A stretch of 64,000 nucleotides of DNA from Proteobacteria bacterium UBA7415 (GCA_002470515.1 DKML01000001.1:31760-95759); one strand, 5' to 3'; counted from the first letter of the stretch, positions 1-8,740 are shown. The notes: generated from the letters alone by a model not told the origin. Numbers and translations are program-made.

Positions 1-180
1 ATAGAGCTTTGCGGCATTGACAATTTTAGAGACTTCCAAAATCGCTGAGTTTTTCTTAGAAGAGCTAAAGAACCCAGAGGATGCCGATACAACTGCGATG
101 GTTGCGATTGCAATTGCCGCAACGATTGCAACATATTCGATTGCGGTAAAACCCTGTATAGATGCTTTCTTGTAAATCAT
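1..180 (-). CDS. pilS: Type IV prepilin, N-terminal part (cut by window edge)
   Basis: Only the first 60 codons are present; the gene runs off the left edge. It starts with a ten-residue basic leader (MIYKKASIQG) followed by FTAIEYVAIVAAIAIATIAV. This is a class III signal with prepilin-peptidase cleavage after Gly10, Glu at +5 of the mature protein, and a long hydrophobic alpha1 helix. A strong ribosome site (AAAAAGGGG) precedes the ATG. It lies 109 bp downstream of pilR, the usual place for the major pilin in R64-type operons. The Glu-Tyr pair at +5/+6 is typical of Flp/Tad pilins, which is unusual beside PilNOPQR machinery. The C-terminal half is not visible. Confidence 0.8.
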   Translation of the reverse strand, partial: MIYKKASIQGFTAIEYVAIVAAIAIATIAVVSASSGFFSSSKKNSAILEVSKIVNAAKLY

Positions 181-289
181 TATTATTCCCCTTTTTGTTA
201 TGAGACTTCTATTGGTGTAATAGCTTTAATTTGTAAAACTTTTGGTTGTATAACTTTTAATTGTTAACTTACTAATTACTTGTGCCGTG

Positions 290-1360
290 TTACAACGCAT
301 CTGTTCCTGCTTGCATCACTTGCACAAATTCGAATAAGCCCAGTATCAGCATCAAAGACATAATCATAGTTAATGCTAATGTGAGACGGCCTAAGCGCTT
401 AAAGTTGCGGTTTAAGAGCACACCGGCAATGTATTGAGTTACGCCAAAACTGCTCGCTAACTCATCGGGTGTGTCGTCGGCTGCATTGAGTTCTACTAGG
501 TGGTAATTTTGATCGGATAACACTCGCCCACGAAAACTAGGAATAGACGACTCGCCATCCACTAGCTCGGCCAATACCCACAACAGACGAGTATTTTTAA
601 AATGGGAGGTAGCGTAGATGTCCGCGAGTATTTGCACTGTGTCTTGAATAGGGATGCGTTGACGCATAAAGGCCGCGACGATTCCGCAGACGTCATACTC
701 GAACTTGAGGTCGTACAAATTAAATAGAAAGAACTTCTGCGCAAGGGTTCTGTCTTCAACGTTGGTTATGGTCTGACGGAAATACAGATAGACAATAGAA
801 AACACGATCAAAGCTATCGCTACGTAAGGGCCATAGTGCAAAACAAAGTTACCTATTTTGAACAACATCATGTCGGTACTACTCTTACCGACCTGAACCA
901 ATACGTTGTTATAAGTGTCTTGATGTGCGGCAGACAAATACACCATAAAACCGAAAAGGTACGCCGAGGCAATAATGTAAACAACGTTTGCAAAGACTAC
1001 TGTGCGCCAGAAAGAAACGTCCTCGCTGGTACTTTCTCTTAAATAAGCCACCGCTTGTATCAGCCCTTCGCGACCATTAAGCGACTCACTTTCGGCTAGC
1101 AACTTCGCCTCCATTGTAGAAAAGTGCCCTAGGCTGTCCCAATACTCGGCAATTGGCTTTCCATCACGAAACGCATCCAACGCCAACCCGGCAACATCGC
1201 CAACAACTGGTGTATAGGGGTGAGCATGCATGGATTCTAATATTCGGCTCATTGGAGTACCGCTTTCCAGTTGAGTCGCAAATACCATCAAAAAGGTATG
1301 TCGCTCGCCGAAGTCGAACAGTATGTAGCGGTTTTGCCAGTTCAAGAGCGCCCTAAGCAT
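290..1360 (-). CDS. pilR: Type IVb pilus inner-membrane platform protein PilR (GspF/T2SF family)
   Basis: 356 residues. This is the polytopic inner-membrane protein that couples the assembly ATPase to pilin polymerisation. Three hydrophobic segments are visible (about residues 120-145, 175-195 and 333-350), in the arrangement of GspF/PilC-like proteins with cytoplasmic helical repeats between them. It overlaps the end of pilQ by 8 bp, so the two are probably translationally coupled. The prepilin gene follows. Family assignment rests on the membrane layout and operon position (ATPase, then GspF-like, then pilin, as in R64 pilQRS) more than on a diagnostic motif. Confidence 0.8.
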   Translation of the reverse strand: MLRALLNWQNRYILFDFGERHTFLMVFATQLESGTPMSRILESMHAHPYTPVVGDVAGLALDAFRDGKPIAEYWDSLGHFSTMEAKLLAESESLNGREGLIQAVAYLRESTSEDVSFWRTVVFANVVYIIASAYLFGFMVYLSAAHQDTYNNVLVQVGKSSTDMMLFKIGNFVLHYGPYVAIALIVFSIVYLYFRQTITNVEDRTLAQKFFLFNLYDLKFEYDVCGIVAAFMRQRIPIQDTVQILADIYATSHFKNTRLLWVLAELVDGESSIPSFRGRVLSDQNYHLVELNAADDTPDELASSFGVTQYIAGVLLNRNFKRLGRLTLALTMIMSLMLILGLFEFVQVMQAGTDAL

Positions 1361-2996
1361 TGATTGCTCCAGCGCGAAGTGCCGCCACTACATTGCTTCG
1401 TTTAAACGGATCGATTTTATCTTCGACCAAAGTAGGATCAAACATACCCTGCATAACTTTGTTAGCGGCATGACTGTGTTTGGTGTAGATGCCTTGGGAT
1501 TCCATATACTCACTAATAAGGTAGTGTTGCTTGCAGGCAACGAGCTTGCGCACATCTTGAGTCATCTCCAACACTTCAGCGATGAGCGTGATCCCTTTTA
1601 TTCCGGTTTTACGACACGCACTACAACCATCAAAATTTCTATAGAAGATTTGGTGACCTTCGAAGATTTCGCCGTAATGGCCTGTTTTAACCTGATTGTC
1701 GTACGCGGACATATTGGGCTTATGCATGAAGGGCCGCTTACACTTTTCGCACAGAATGGGTACAAGATTCTGCGACACCACGCCGTTGAGAAAACCTTCT
1801 ACGGATAAATCATCTCGCTCCATACCAAGCTTAATGGCCCGAGGAAACGCCGCCGCGATACTATTTGTATGCATGGTCGTCATTACTGACGTTCCTGCGT
1901 AGGCCAAAGACGTAGCGGCGTGCGCCGTTTGTTGGGACCTGATCTCACCGACAATTAGATAATCAGGGTCTTGGCGAACCATGTCTTTCATTACGCGGCC
2001 CATTTCGCTGTCGTTATCGTTGGCTACTTCAAAGTGAGACACGTTGGGTAGAACCACTTCAATTGGGTCCGCAACTTCACACACTGCATATTCGCGCGGG
2101 ATGTGTGCCATGATTGTTGTTAGCGTTGTTGATTTTCCTGAGTTAGTCGGCCCGGTGATCAACAACAAGCCTTGGTGCTTGTCGGTAACTCTTCGTAAAT
2201 GCGCTAATTGGTTAGCGGTATAACCAGCCACCTCAAGGGGTAACAATTCTTTGATATTGCGTATACGGGACACAACTGTAACGCCGCGCTTCTCTGGGCT
2301 TGAGTTGGCACGAACCATAAACTCCGCTCCAGTCTCAGTGTTGTATTTAAACGACGTATCAATCGATTGCTGCATCGAAAAATCTTTGCCGCCTTTCGTG
2401 GTATTGAACATGGCCGTAATAATTCGCTTAGCCGTGCTTGCCTCAACAATTTCATGTGGTCGGAGCAACTGATTCACTCGAAAAAGAATTATCGCCTCTG
2501 ACTCACGATAACGAATATGGATATCACTCGCCCTCTGACGTATCGCTTCAAGAAACAACTGGTTAATTTTCTCGTTATCTAACATTGCGATGCCAGATGT
2601 CTGTGCTTTACTAAGCCCTTCTATATAGGACTGATAAATCGTTTCTGAAACATAAAAGAGCTGTACGGCATGTCCGTCGGACATGCTCTTACACAATGCA
2701 ATTAGATGGTTTAACGCCTGAGCTGGAGAGCTTTGTAACCTGGGCTTTACTGCAAAGACCTCGTGTTGCTTGGTGACCAAACAATGAAGAGAGGGGTTCT
2801 TGTCTAAAATGATTTTAATGCGCGCGTCGGTACTAGGCGTTTTAGCAAGTATCAATCGATAATCGCCCACTTCACCTTCGCGGTGTACGACTACATCTCG
2901 CTCAATTCTTGCTACGCCCGCTTTGGAGCGCACAGCTGTCTTAGCCGGTTTTGTGGCTCGACTGGGCTTAGTTATAGAGCGATCAAACCACCCCAT
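1353..2996 (-). CDS. pilQ: Type IVb pilus assembly ATPase PilQ (T2SE/GspE family)
   Basis: 547 residues from the chosen ATG at 2996. That ATG follows the pilP stop by one base, and its ribosome site (GGAG) is formed by the last pilP codons. A longer reading from 3029 would overlap pilP and lacks such a site. It is the cytoplasmic secretion ATPase that powers pilus extension. Visible motifs are Walker A GPTNSGKST (about 282-290), the Walker B/Glu region DPDYLIVGEIR (343-353) and a zinc-type pair of CxxC motifs (416/419 and 458/461). These match the GspE/PilQ(R64) family. There is one ATPase and no retraction ATPase in view, as in R64 and TCP systems. Confidence 0.92.
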   Translation of the reverse strand: MGWFDRSITKPSRATKPAKTAVRSKAGVARIERDVVVHREGEVGDYRLILAKTPSTDARIKIILDKNPSLHCLVTKQHEVFAVKPRLQSSPAQALNHLIALCKSMSDGHAVQLFYVSETIYQSYIEGLSKAQTSGIAMLDNEKINQLFLEAIRQRASDIHIRYRESEAIILFRVNQLLRPHEIVEASTAKRIITAMFNTTKGGKDFSMQQSIDTSFKYNTETGAEFMVRANSSPEKRGVTVVSRIRNIKELLPLEVAGYTANQLAHLRRVTDKHQGLLLITGPTNSGKSTTLTTIMAHIPREYAVCEVADPIEVVLPNVSHFEVANDNDSEMGRVMKDMVRQDPDYLIVGEIRSQQTAHAATSLAYAGTSVMTTMHTNSIAAAFPRAIKLGMERDDLSVEGFLNGVVSQNLVPILCEKCKRPFMHKPNMSAYDNQVKTGHYGEIFEGHQIFYRNFDGCSACRKTGIKGITLIAEVLEMTQDVRKLVACKQHYLISEYMESQGIYTKHSHAANKVMQGMFDPTLVEDKIDPFKRSNVVAALRAGAINA

Positions 2997-2997
2997 G

Positions 2998-3708
2998 TTA
3001 TTCCCACTCCATTTTTCTGATCTCACCAATATCGCTACGTAGGGTTATCTCGTATACGGGCCTTGCGTGTCTTTTCTCGCTGGTGCGTACGACAACGACA
3101 GAAGCAAGTTTAAAACGGGTGCCGTTTATTTCGACCTGGCCGCCAACGTAAACAACTTCTGGGGCTCTCTTGCCAACGAGAAATATTACTTTCGTAGGCC
3201 GTGCAGGATTTTCGTAGCTTCTTACGGCAATCGGCTTAATGTGCTCATTGGATTGCGGGGGAATTACGGCCGCTAAAAGCGGTTTCGGTTGGAGTGTTAC
3301 TGGGTTTGCACTAACACTCCGCTGCGGCTCACTGACCGCGCTCTCGGCCCTCGCAGCCTTTATACGGGCAGTCTCGCTTTCGAATAGACTGGTGAGTGTT
3401 TCTCGCGCAGTTTTATCTACACTCAATAAAAGCTTGGCCTGATCGGCGCGTGTTCCTAAAAGGGCAAGATCACTCAAAGTTGAGTTGATGCTGGTTAACA
3501 AGCCATGAACCTCGCGAATGTTTTGGGTCGCTAGTTCTTGTTCAGAAGGTGTGTATGCTTTCTCTCGTTCCATTACTGGCGAGACGCGTTCTAATTGAGC
3601 GTTTCGTGCTTGACGTTCCGCGACCGGGTCCGACTGAGCAACTGCAAAGCTAAGCATAGAAAACTCAAGAATGATGGCCACGGCGCTTATTACAATTTTA
3701 TTGAACAT
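2998..3708 (-). CDS. pilP: Type IVb pilus biogenesis protein PilP
   Basis: 236 residues. An N-terminal signal peptide (about residues 1-24, ending FAVAQS) is followed by a charged, Arg/Glu/Ala-rich region and a small C-terminal beta-rich domain. In that domain the phrases FLVGKRAPEVVYVGGQVEINGT and VVVVRTSEKRHARPVYEI resemble the PilP_2 family of R64-type systems. The protein is probably periplasmic and links the inner-membrane PilO to the PilN secretin. The ATG has a good ribosome site (GAGGATAAAC-ATG). It sits between pilO (2 bp gap) and pilQ (1 bp gap). The call relies mainly on position and size, with modest sequence support. Confidence 0.7.
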   Translation of the reverse strand: MFNKIVISAVAIILEFSMLSFAVAQSDPVAERQARNAQLERVSPVMEREKAYTPSEQELATQNIREVHGLLTSINSTLSDLALLGTRADQAKLLLSVDKTARETLTSLFESETARIKAARAESAVSEPQRSVSANPVTLQPKPLLAAVIPPQSNEHIKPIAVRSYENPARPTKVIFLVGKRAPEVVYVGGQVEINGTRFKLASVVVVRTSEKRHARPVYEITLRSDIGEIRKMEWE

Positions 3709-3710
3709 GT

Positions 3711-4970
3711 TTATCCTCTTCCAACTAATCGCATTTGAATGTTTATTTGAACAGAACTCGGGCCGTCAAAGCTCAACCGCAGTGCTTGTGTGTACGATGG
3801 AATTCCGATCATCAAATTCGCTAATTCGTATAAGCTTCGTGTCGAGTTGTATTCGCCAACAATATTGATTTCGCCTTCTTTGATTCCGTAAGCATTTAGT
3901 GCAGGTGTTTGACTCGATCCAGAGAAACCCAAACGAGGTAGGGCAGACTGCATAGTTACCAAATAATTTTCGTAAACTTCTAAGCCAAACTGTAACACGC
4001 TTGGCACATCTCGACCGAGCACCAGCTTTACAGACCAAGTTGATTGGTTTTCTGATTCTGTGCTTACCGCATTTGCAGCGGACAAAGCAACCTGATAGCT
4101 AGGGAGTATTCCCTGTAGTTTATGATGGTCGTAAAACTGTATAGACGTTTGTTGCTTCACATTGCCGTGCAGCTTTACTTCTCCTCCACCGATCTCAACG
4201 AGAGTCAGCCCGTTGTTTAGGTAGTATTCCAAATGGTCTTCTAACCAACTGGCGTAAACACGCAACTGCTCTACGGAACTATCCTTGCCTACTTTGGGAG
4301 GAATTACGGCGGCTCTTTTTTGCTGTTCTATTCGCTCTTGCTCAGATTGATAGGCTCTATAAAAATAAAGACTTACCAACAAGGTTAAAATAAGAACCAC
4401 ACTAATGATTAGCCTCCTGATCTGTGCTGGATGCCTATAACCCGCTGCAGAAAAAGCCTTGGTCTCAGTTTGAAAAAGGTGGGCTTTTGTAACCCCTCTG
4501 CCCCTTAATAGAAGGGTCGCGTCTATGATGCGTATCCCCATCTCGTTTGCGCCCTTTACTCCCTGTAGCGCAATAACTTCGTTCTGACCTAAGTCATTCG
4601 AATCAAACTGCTCTATAGGCACCAACTCTTCGCGAATGACAAAACCAGAAGCCAAGTTTGCTAGATAGTAGGTTTGTCCAAATTGAGCAATTATTGTTTC
4701 GTCTTCTAACTGGTACACCACCGCCATATGTTCGATCTGAGACGAGAGCGATACACCGGCTACACGCGACACTTTTAGTCCTGTTGGTGTAAATAAGCAG
4801 TAACGCGTTCCTTGTGCTTTTATAAAGCGAACGTAAAGATTTACTCGCTCACGGGCGGGAAGCTGCGGGTCCGCTATTTCCATTTTCGGATTAAGAACCA
4901 CCGGCACCCGAACACCCGATACCGGATCAACTATTCTCTGGGTACTATAATTTTCTCCCTTACCAAACAT
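3711..4970 (-). CDS. pilO: Type IVb pilus biogenesis protein PilO (R64-type)
   Basis: 419 residues. A soluble N-terminal half of about 185 residues precedes one transmembrane helix (roughly 188-206, ISVVLILTLLVSLYFY) and a periplasmic C-terminal half. This is the bitopic layout of R64 PilO (PilO2/GspL-like), which forms an inner-membrane scaffold with PilP. It lies 2 bp downstream of the pilN secretin. The C-terminal part (GEINIVGEYNSTRSLYELANLMIGIPSYTQALRLSF in concept, residues about 375-410) resembles the ferredoxin-like alignment-subcomplex domains of pilus PilO/GspM proteins. Family identity is inferred from architecture and operon order. Confidence 0.72.
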   Translation of the reverse strand: MFGKGENYSTQRIVDPVSGVRVPVVLNPKMEIADPQLPARERVNLYVRFIKAQGTRYCLFTPTGLKVSRVAGVSLSSQIEHMAVVYQLEDETIIAQFGQTYYLANLASGFVIREELVPIEQFDSNDLGQNEVIALQGVKGANEMGIRIIDATLLLRGRGVTKAHLFQTETKAFSAAGYRHPAQIRRLIISVVLILTLLVSLYFYRAYQSEQERIEQQKRAAVIPPKVGKDSSVEQLRVYASWLEDHLEYYLNNGLTLVEIGGGEVKLHGNVKQQTSIQFYDHHKLQGILPSYQVALSAANAVSTESENQSTWSVKLVLGRDVPSVLQFGLEVYENYLVTMQSALPRLGFSGSSQTPALNAYGIKEGEINIVGEYNSTRSLYELANLMIGIPSYTQALRLSFDGPSSVQINIQMRLVGRG

Positions 4971-4972
4971 GA

Positions 4973-6553
4973 TTAATCCAGGATATTGGAAGTAACGAAA
5001 ATGAGTGACTGCGTACGCGTTTCGTTCTTATCGACACTGTCGCCGAGTATTGGAATGAGACTTCCATTAACAACGTCATGAGCCCTAGATGAAGTTACGG
5101 ACCCAGCAACCGCGATAGTTTCACCGTCGATCATCGCGAACTCATACTGACTTTGCGCCACCTCTGTAACGGGTAGTTTGCCTGAGACCCGACCTATTCC
5201 TTCGCCACCCCCAAACTCAAAGTCATCAAAACGCACAAGACTAGAATCCTCTATCGTCATTTGTATATAAACTCGGTCTCCAGATATTGTTGGGTATAAC
5301 TGAATAGCTGTTCCTGTATTAGCTTCCTTTGTTTCGATTGTTGGAGTGTTAGATTGGGTGATTCCTGAGGTAGTTTGATCCACGGTTACACCCGAGACGT
5401 AAGGCGTAATGCGCGTTCGAATTTCATTTACTTGCTCGTTATTGCTTACAACAAATTCTTTTGCAGTGCGTTTAGTCACCGCCCCTTTGCCTCGTAGCAC
5501 TCGAAGCAAGGCACTAGCCCCGTTTAACGTGCTGTCGGCGTTGTCGACCCGCAGACCCAAAGAAGTTGGTGCGCTTTGTGTGTTGACCAGGCCGCTACCG
5601 GCTACTGCAAAATCTGCAATAAATCCTGTGAGGCTATTTGAATCTGCAAGCAAACTCTTCATATCAAAATCAAAGGAGCGCTGACCCAATGCGCTCAGGT
5701 TTATGTCGTAAATGTCTAATCGAATAGCCACACGACGACCAGCAGAATAGTTGAGCTGGTCAACGTACTGACCTACTTGACGAAGAACAGACTGAGTTGC
5801 TTTAACCGACACTGAATTGGCCGCTTGGTTAATTGTGAACGTATTTGGCGACGGCACTATACTCAACAAAGACGAGCGCATTTCCGCAAACAAGTCAGCC
5901 GAATCTGAATCTGATCCTGAAGAGGCCGACTGATTCGCAAATCTAAAACCTTGGGCGGTGCTGCGTGTGTTCGCCTTAATAGCGAATGTTTGCAGCAGAG
6001 AATCAGAGAAAACTACAACGCCGTTTGCAACTGAATAAGACCAGCCGGCTTGGCTCGATATTGCGTCAAGGTGTTGTTTTATCGTAGATGCCTCAGGCGG
6101 GTTGGTTACCAACATCACACTATTTTTTGATGTGGCGTTATCGCCGCTGCTCGTTACAGGAACAACTTCTCCCGTTGGAAGAGTAAGAACGCGTTGGTTT
6201 AACTTTTTGTTCTCGTTACCGTCAATTTCCTGCAGCTCAACTCGAAATGGCCGGCCGTCTAACACTGTTGCAATGGCAAGCCGTACTGGCGTGTTCTCAT
6301 AGCGAACACTCACCTCGTCGCGTAACCATTGTGCCGAGCGCGGAATACGCACCACTCGTATTGGTCTTGTTGCACGTTCTACTTGTGATTCTAGATAGCG
6401 ATCATCCGATTCGCGCGCAACTTCGGTTTTGCGTATGTCTTCGTCAACTCGCTTGAGTATCCCTACTGGGTCTTTGCGCGCCGAGGACTGACACGCCGTT
6501 AATGCAAGTAACAAAAGCATTACGCTAACGATCTTGTTTGAAGGACTTACCAT
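4973..6553 (-). CDS. pilN: Type IVb pilus secretin PilN (outer-membrane lipoprotein)
   Basis: 526 residues. This is the outer-membrane secretin channel through which the pilus emerges. It begins with a lipoprotein signal peptide (lipobox LTAC, lipidated Cys21). N-domain and linker sequence follows, then the C-terminal secretin region (about 270-526) with typical phrases such as NEVNEIRTRITPYVSG, GTAIQLYPTISGDRVYIQM and the closing SLIFVTSNI. R64 PilN is also a lipoprotein secretin, which fits. The ATG overlaps the end of the preceding pilL/tcpQ-like gene by 7 bp and has an AAGGA ribosome site. Length is normal for this class. Confidence 0.9.
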   Translation of the reverse strand: MVSPSNKIVSVMLLLLALTACQSSARKDPVGILKRVDEDIRKTEVARESDDRYLESQVERATRPIRVVRIPRSAQWLRDEVSVRYENTPVRLAIATVLDGRPFRVELQEIDGNENKKLNQRVLTLPTGEVVPVTSSGDNATSKNSVMLVTNPPEASTIKQHLDAISSQAGWSYSVANGVVVFSDSLLQTFAIKANTRSTAQGFRFANQSASSGSDSDSADLFAEMRSSLLSIVPSPNTFTINQAANSVSVKATQSVLRQVGQYVDQLNYSAGRRVAIRLDIYDINLSALGQRSFDFDMKSLLADSNSLTGFIADFAVAGSGLVNTQSAPTSLGLRVDNADSTLNGASALLRVLRGKGAVTKRTAKEFVVSNNEQVNEIRTRITPYVSGVTVDQTTSGITQSNTPTIETKEANTGTAIQLYPTISGDRVYIQMTIEDSSLVRFDDFEFGGGEGIGRVSGKLPVTEVAQSQYEFAMIDGETIAVAGSVTSSRAHDVVNGSLIPILGDSVDKNETRTQSLIFVTSNILD

Positions 6554-7296
6554 TCCTTAATCTCCATTCCTTCTAAAATTGCACCACGACTCGGCTCGAA
6601 ATCTACCGTTCTGTCTAGGTTATTGCGCGTGCCGCGTACGAGATAACTCGCTTCAACTGACTCAAGCAACTTAGCGATACCGTTTACCTTTAACAGGTAC
6701 GCTTTAGGAATCTCCATATCGTATTCATACTCTTCGTCGCCAATTCCCCAACGACCGATAGTAAAGTCACACATCTTTAATAAACGAATAAGATTCGCTT
6801 TGAGCAACCCTTCTGAGAATTGAAAATCGGCACACTCAAGATCTGAATCGTCCACGGATTTTTGAGAAATCAACTCTTCCTCTGCTGATACTTCAGGAGA
6901 GAAAGGGTCAAACAAATCATCATCCTCAGGGCCAACCATTGACTGCGAAAAATCCGAGTCCCCAGCACCCATTGATCTTTTTTGTGGGCTGGAGATGATT
7001 TCTGTTGGTTGTACTCTTGTCGCTATTACCGTCGCGACAAGGTCCGTATCTTGGTAACTAGCAATCAACGACTTAGATGGTTTGTCGGACAGCTGAGAGT
7101 ATGACTGGCGAATACGCCACCCTGACTTAGACGCAGATGAGTTGACCTTAGCTTGAGTTTTATCTGAGCGCACAGAAGCTTCAGCTGTGAATTTAGGTTC
7201 AAACCTAAACTCCGCGCTAATCGATAACGGCAAACAGAAAAAGACGACGGTTATGGTGCGCAGATGAACCTTGCGCACCCGATCGGTATATCTCAC
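6547..7296 (-). CDS. PilL/TcpQ-like pilus protein
   Basis: About 249 residues from a GTG at 7296, which has a strong GGGGGGAG site four bases upstream. A longer reading to an ATG at 7392 is also open. The GTG start gives a clean signal peptide (basic n-region, TITVVFFCLPLSISA, cleavage near SISA). A variable acidic middle follows, then a C-terminal domain of about 75 residues (GLLKANLIRLLKMCDF... to VRGTRNN) that resembles the TcpQ/PilL C-terminal domain, which assists secretin assembly. It precedes and overlaps pilN, the R64 order. The TcpQ assignment is by pattern and position. Confidence 0.6.
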   Translation of the reverse strand: MRYTDRVRKVHLRTITVVFFCLPLSISAEFRFEPKFTAEASVRSDKTQAKVNSSASKSGWRIRQSYSQLSDKPSKSLIASYQDTDLVATVIATRVQPTEIISSPQKRSMGAGDSDFSQSMVGPEDDDLFDPFSPEVSAEEELISQKSVDDSDLECADFQFSEGLLKANLIRLLKMCDFTIGRWGIGDEEYEYDMEIPKAYLLKVNGIAKLLESVEASYLVRGTRNNLDRTVDFEPSRGAILEGMEIKEW

Positions 7297-7410
7297 TAGA
7301 CTCCCCCCGAAGTTGTAAGAACTCCTTTGTAACATCACGAGGCTCGTAAAAACAAGCCTTAAAACTTTTAGCCGCGACCCATGTCCGCACATTCACTTGA
7401 GTAATGAGAA

Positions 7411-7722
7411 CTAGTCTTGCTTGCTATAAGCCTTAACAATGGCGTACAGCATGACTTTACTGTACTGAGCTATAAGCCCATCAACCATTTGATTGCTCAT
7501 CATGTAATCGAAAACTTTGTTGTCAGTTATTTTTACACCAGGCCATATTTCTCGCAGTAGGTCGTGAGTTTCCAAAAAGCAAAAATACACTTCCGCTTTT
7601 TGTTCATCACGCTCGTCCGCGCTTAATGGCTCAAAATCTTCTAATCGTAAGAGATCACGCTGACGCGCAGTAAGTGCGCCTGTCATGTAAATAGGGAACA
7701 ACTCTGGATTGGTTTGTAACAT
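7411..7722 (-). CDS. Unknown first gene of the pilus operon
   Basis: 103 residues from the ATG at 7722, which has a GGAG site seven bases upstream. A TTG reading from 7755 is also open. The product is soluble, acidic and probably cytoplasmic, with no signal peptide or membrane segment. I do not recognise the family. Readable parts are an Asp/Glu-rich stretch (LRLEDFEPLSADERDEQ) and a C-terminal helix ending VKAYSKQD. It is the first gene after the candidate promoter and lies upstream of the secretin genes on the same strand, so a regulatory or assembly role in piliation is possible but unproved. Confidence 0.65.
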   Translation of the reverse strand: MLQTNPELFPIYMTGALTARQRDLLRLEDFEPLSADERDEQKAEVYFCFLETHDLLREIWPGVKITDNKVFDYMMSNQMVDGLIAQYSKVMLYAIVKAYSKQD

Positions 7723-7883
7723 GTCGAAACTCCATTTCGTTTGCCCATTCGACAATCATTGTCGGGGCGTTGCATTGACGACTTTAAAAACTTTAAACCG
7801 TTGGTTTTTGAGACGAGTCTTTAAGTCTTAATGTGCACAATCCTTGTGCGCTTAATCAATACACCTAGCGATGTATGACTTGC

Positions 7884-7912
7884 ATCATGTTAATTTGGTA
7901 GAGCTTTGTCAA
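7884..7912 (-). promoter_or_regulatory. Candidate sigma70 promoter for the pilus operon
   Basis: On the minus strand a perfect -35 (TTGACA, 7912-7907) is followed after 17 bp by CATGAT (7889-7884), a 4/6 match to the -10 consensus. Transcription would begin near 7877, giving a leader of about 150 nt before the first pilus-operon gene. The -10 is weak, so an activator may be needed. Confidence 0.4.
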
Positions 7913-7949
7913 CCGCTTTAAAAAAAGAGAGGTTGGCTTTTAGTTTGTA

Positions 7950-8258
7950 CTAGGCGAGTACTGACAACCCTTTTTCGGCTACCAAATTCAGCAGTTTGAG
8001 TGAAGGTCCATTTGGTTTTTTTTGTCCTTGCTCCCACTTTTGCACCGTTGACTTGCTAATATTTAAGTACTCCGCAAACACTCCCTGGCTAGCTTTTGAT
8101 TGGGTGCGAATGCGTTTGATCTGTGTAGCCGAAAATTCTTTAATGGGCGGTAGGCACAGTGCATCGAATTCACGCAAGGTAACGTCCTTCATCAAGCCTG
8201 CGTCATGCAGCTCTTTCGCACTTTCGCACATTACCTTTAAGATTGACTTATCCATCAC
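7950..8258 (-). CDS. higA: HigA-type antitoxin, XRE-family HTH regulator
   Basis: 102 residues. The C-terminal half carries a classic helix-turn-helix of the XRE/Cro type: ASQGVFAEYLNISKSTVQKWEQGQKKP, with Gln and Trp in the usual places. A short N-terminal segment would bind the toxin. It overlaps the 3' end of the upstream toxin gene by 11 bp, so the pair is translationally coupled. The toxin-first order is typical of the higBA/NadS group. It probably represses its own operon through the palindrome at 8650-8668. Confidence 0.85.
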   Translation of the reverse strand: MMDKSILKVMCESAKELHDAGLMKDVTLREFDALCLPPIKEFSATQIKRIRTQSKASQGVFAEYLNISKSTVQKWEQGQKKPNGPSLKLLNLVAEKGLSVLA

Positions 8259-8622
8259 TATTTATCTCCACTAGAATGTTATCTCTTACTGCCTTATCTA
8301 ACTCTTCCTCGTTATAACCTAGCAATAATATTGCATAGACTTTTAGTGCTTTTAACTCTTCTCTTTTGATGTTCGATTTCACATTTTTAGAAAAACCGTA
8401 AACAAAAAATGCTCTACGCTTACCGCGATAAACTAAGAGGGTTCGAGCGCCTCCACGCTTGCCTCTACCCGTTAATCCAACGCGTTTTTTAAACACGTTT
8501 CCACCTAAAGCCACACCTATCAGACCATGTTCAATTTGTTCTGTCGCTTCTCTTAAAGCATCATCGGATAAACCTTCTTTTGAGGCCCATTTATCAAACG
8601 CTTTGTTTTTGAATATGCGCAT
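8248..8622 (-). CDS. higB: HigB/RelE-superfamily toxin (type II)
   Basis: 124 residues. Features of the RelE/HigB2 family (PF06296-like) include the start MRIFKNKAFDKWASKEGL, the core GGNVFKKRVGLTGRGKRGGARTLLVY, and KRRAFFVYGFSKNVKSNI. This group acts as ribosome-associated mRNA interferases. Arg, Lys and Tyr residues that usually make the active site are present in the central beta-sheet region. The toxin precedes the antitoxin and overlaps it by 11 bp. The reading frame is intact, so the pair may be active. Confidence 0.87.
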   Translation of the reverse strand: MRIFKNKAFDKWASKEGLSDDALREATEQIEHGLIGVALGGNVFKKRVGLTGRGKRGGARTLLVYRGKRRAFFVYGFSKNVKSNIKREELKALKVYAILLLGYNEEELDKAVRDNILVEINSDG

Positions 8623-8647
8623 ATTTGTTGTTGCGCACCGACGGAAA

Positions 8648-8677
8648 ACTATAGCACTTAGTGCTATATTTAATCAA
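8648..8677 (-). promoter_or_regulatory. Promoter and palindromic operator of the toxin-antitoxin operon
   Basis: A perfect 19-bp palindrome, TATAGCACTTAGTGCTATA, lies at 8650-8668 just upstream of higB. On the minus strand TTGATT (8677-8672) and TATAGT (8653-8648), 18 bp apart, read as -35 and -10. The palindrome fills the spacer and covers the -10. This is the expected layout for autorepression by the HTH antitoxin. Confidence 0.65.
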
Positions 8678-8694
8678 GACGCTTCATCGCCCAT

Positions 8695-8740
8695 CTAAAA
8701 GCGCCTGTCCTCGCTAGCTCTCGCTAGCTACTCGCTAGCT
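8695..8740. repeat. 25-bp direct repeat copy 1 with a tandem CTCGCTAGCT array
   Basis: Positions 8695-8719 match 9307-9331 at 23 of 25 bases, in direct orientation, flanking the hydrolase gene at 8747-9262. The repeat ends in CTCGCTAGCT, which is then repeated (8710-8719, 8720-8729, 8731-8740). The decamer contains the palindrome GCTAGC. Confidence 0.8.

Noticed and set aside
1470..1808. 112-codon plus-strand frame
   Set aside because: It is antisense to pilQ and has no family features.
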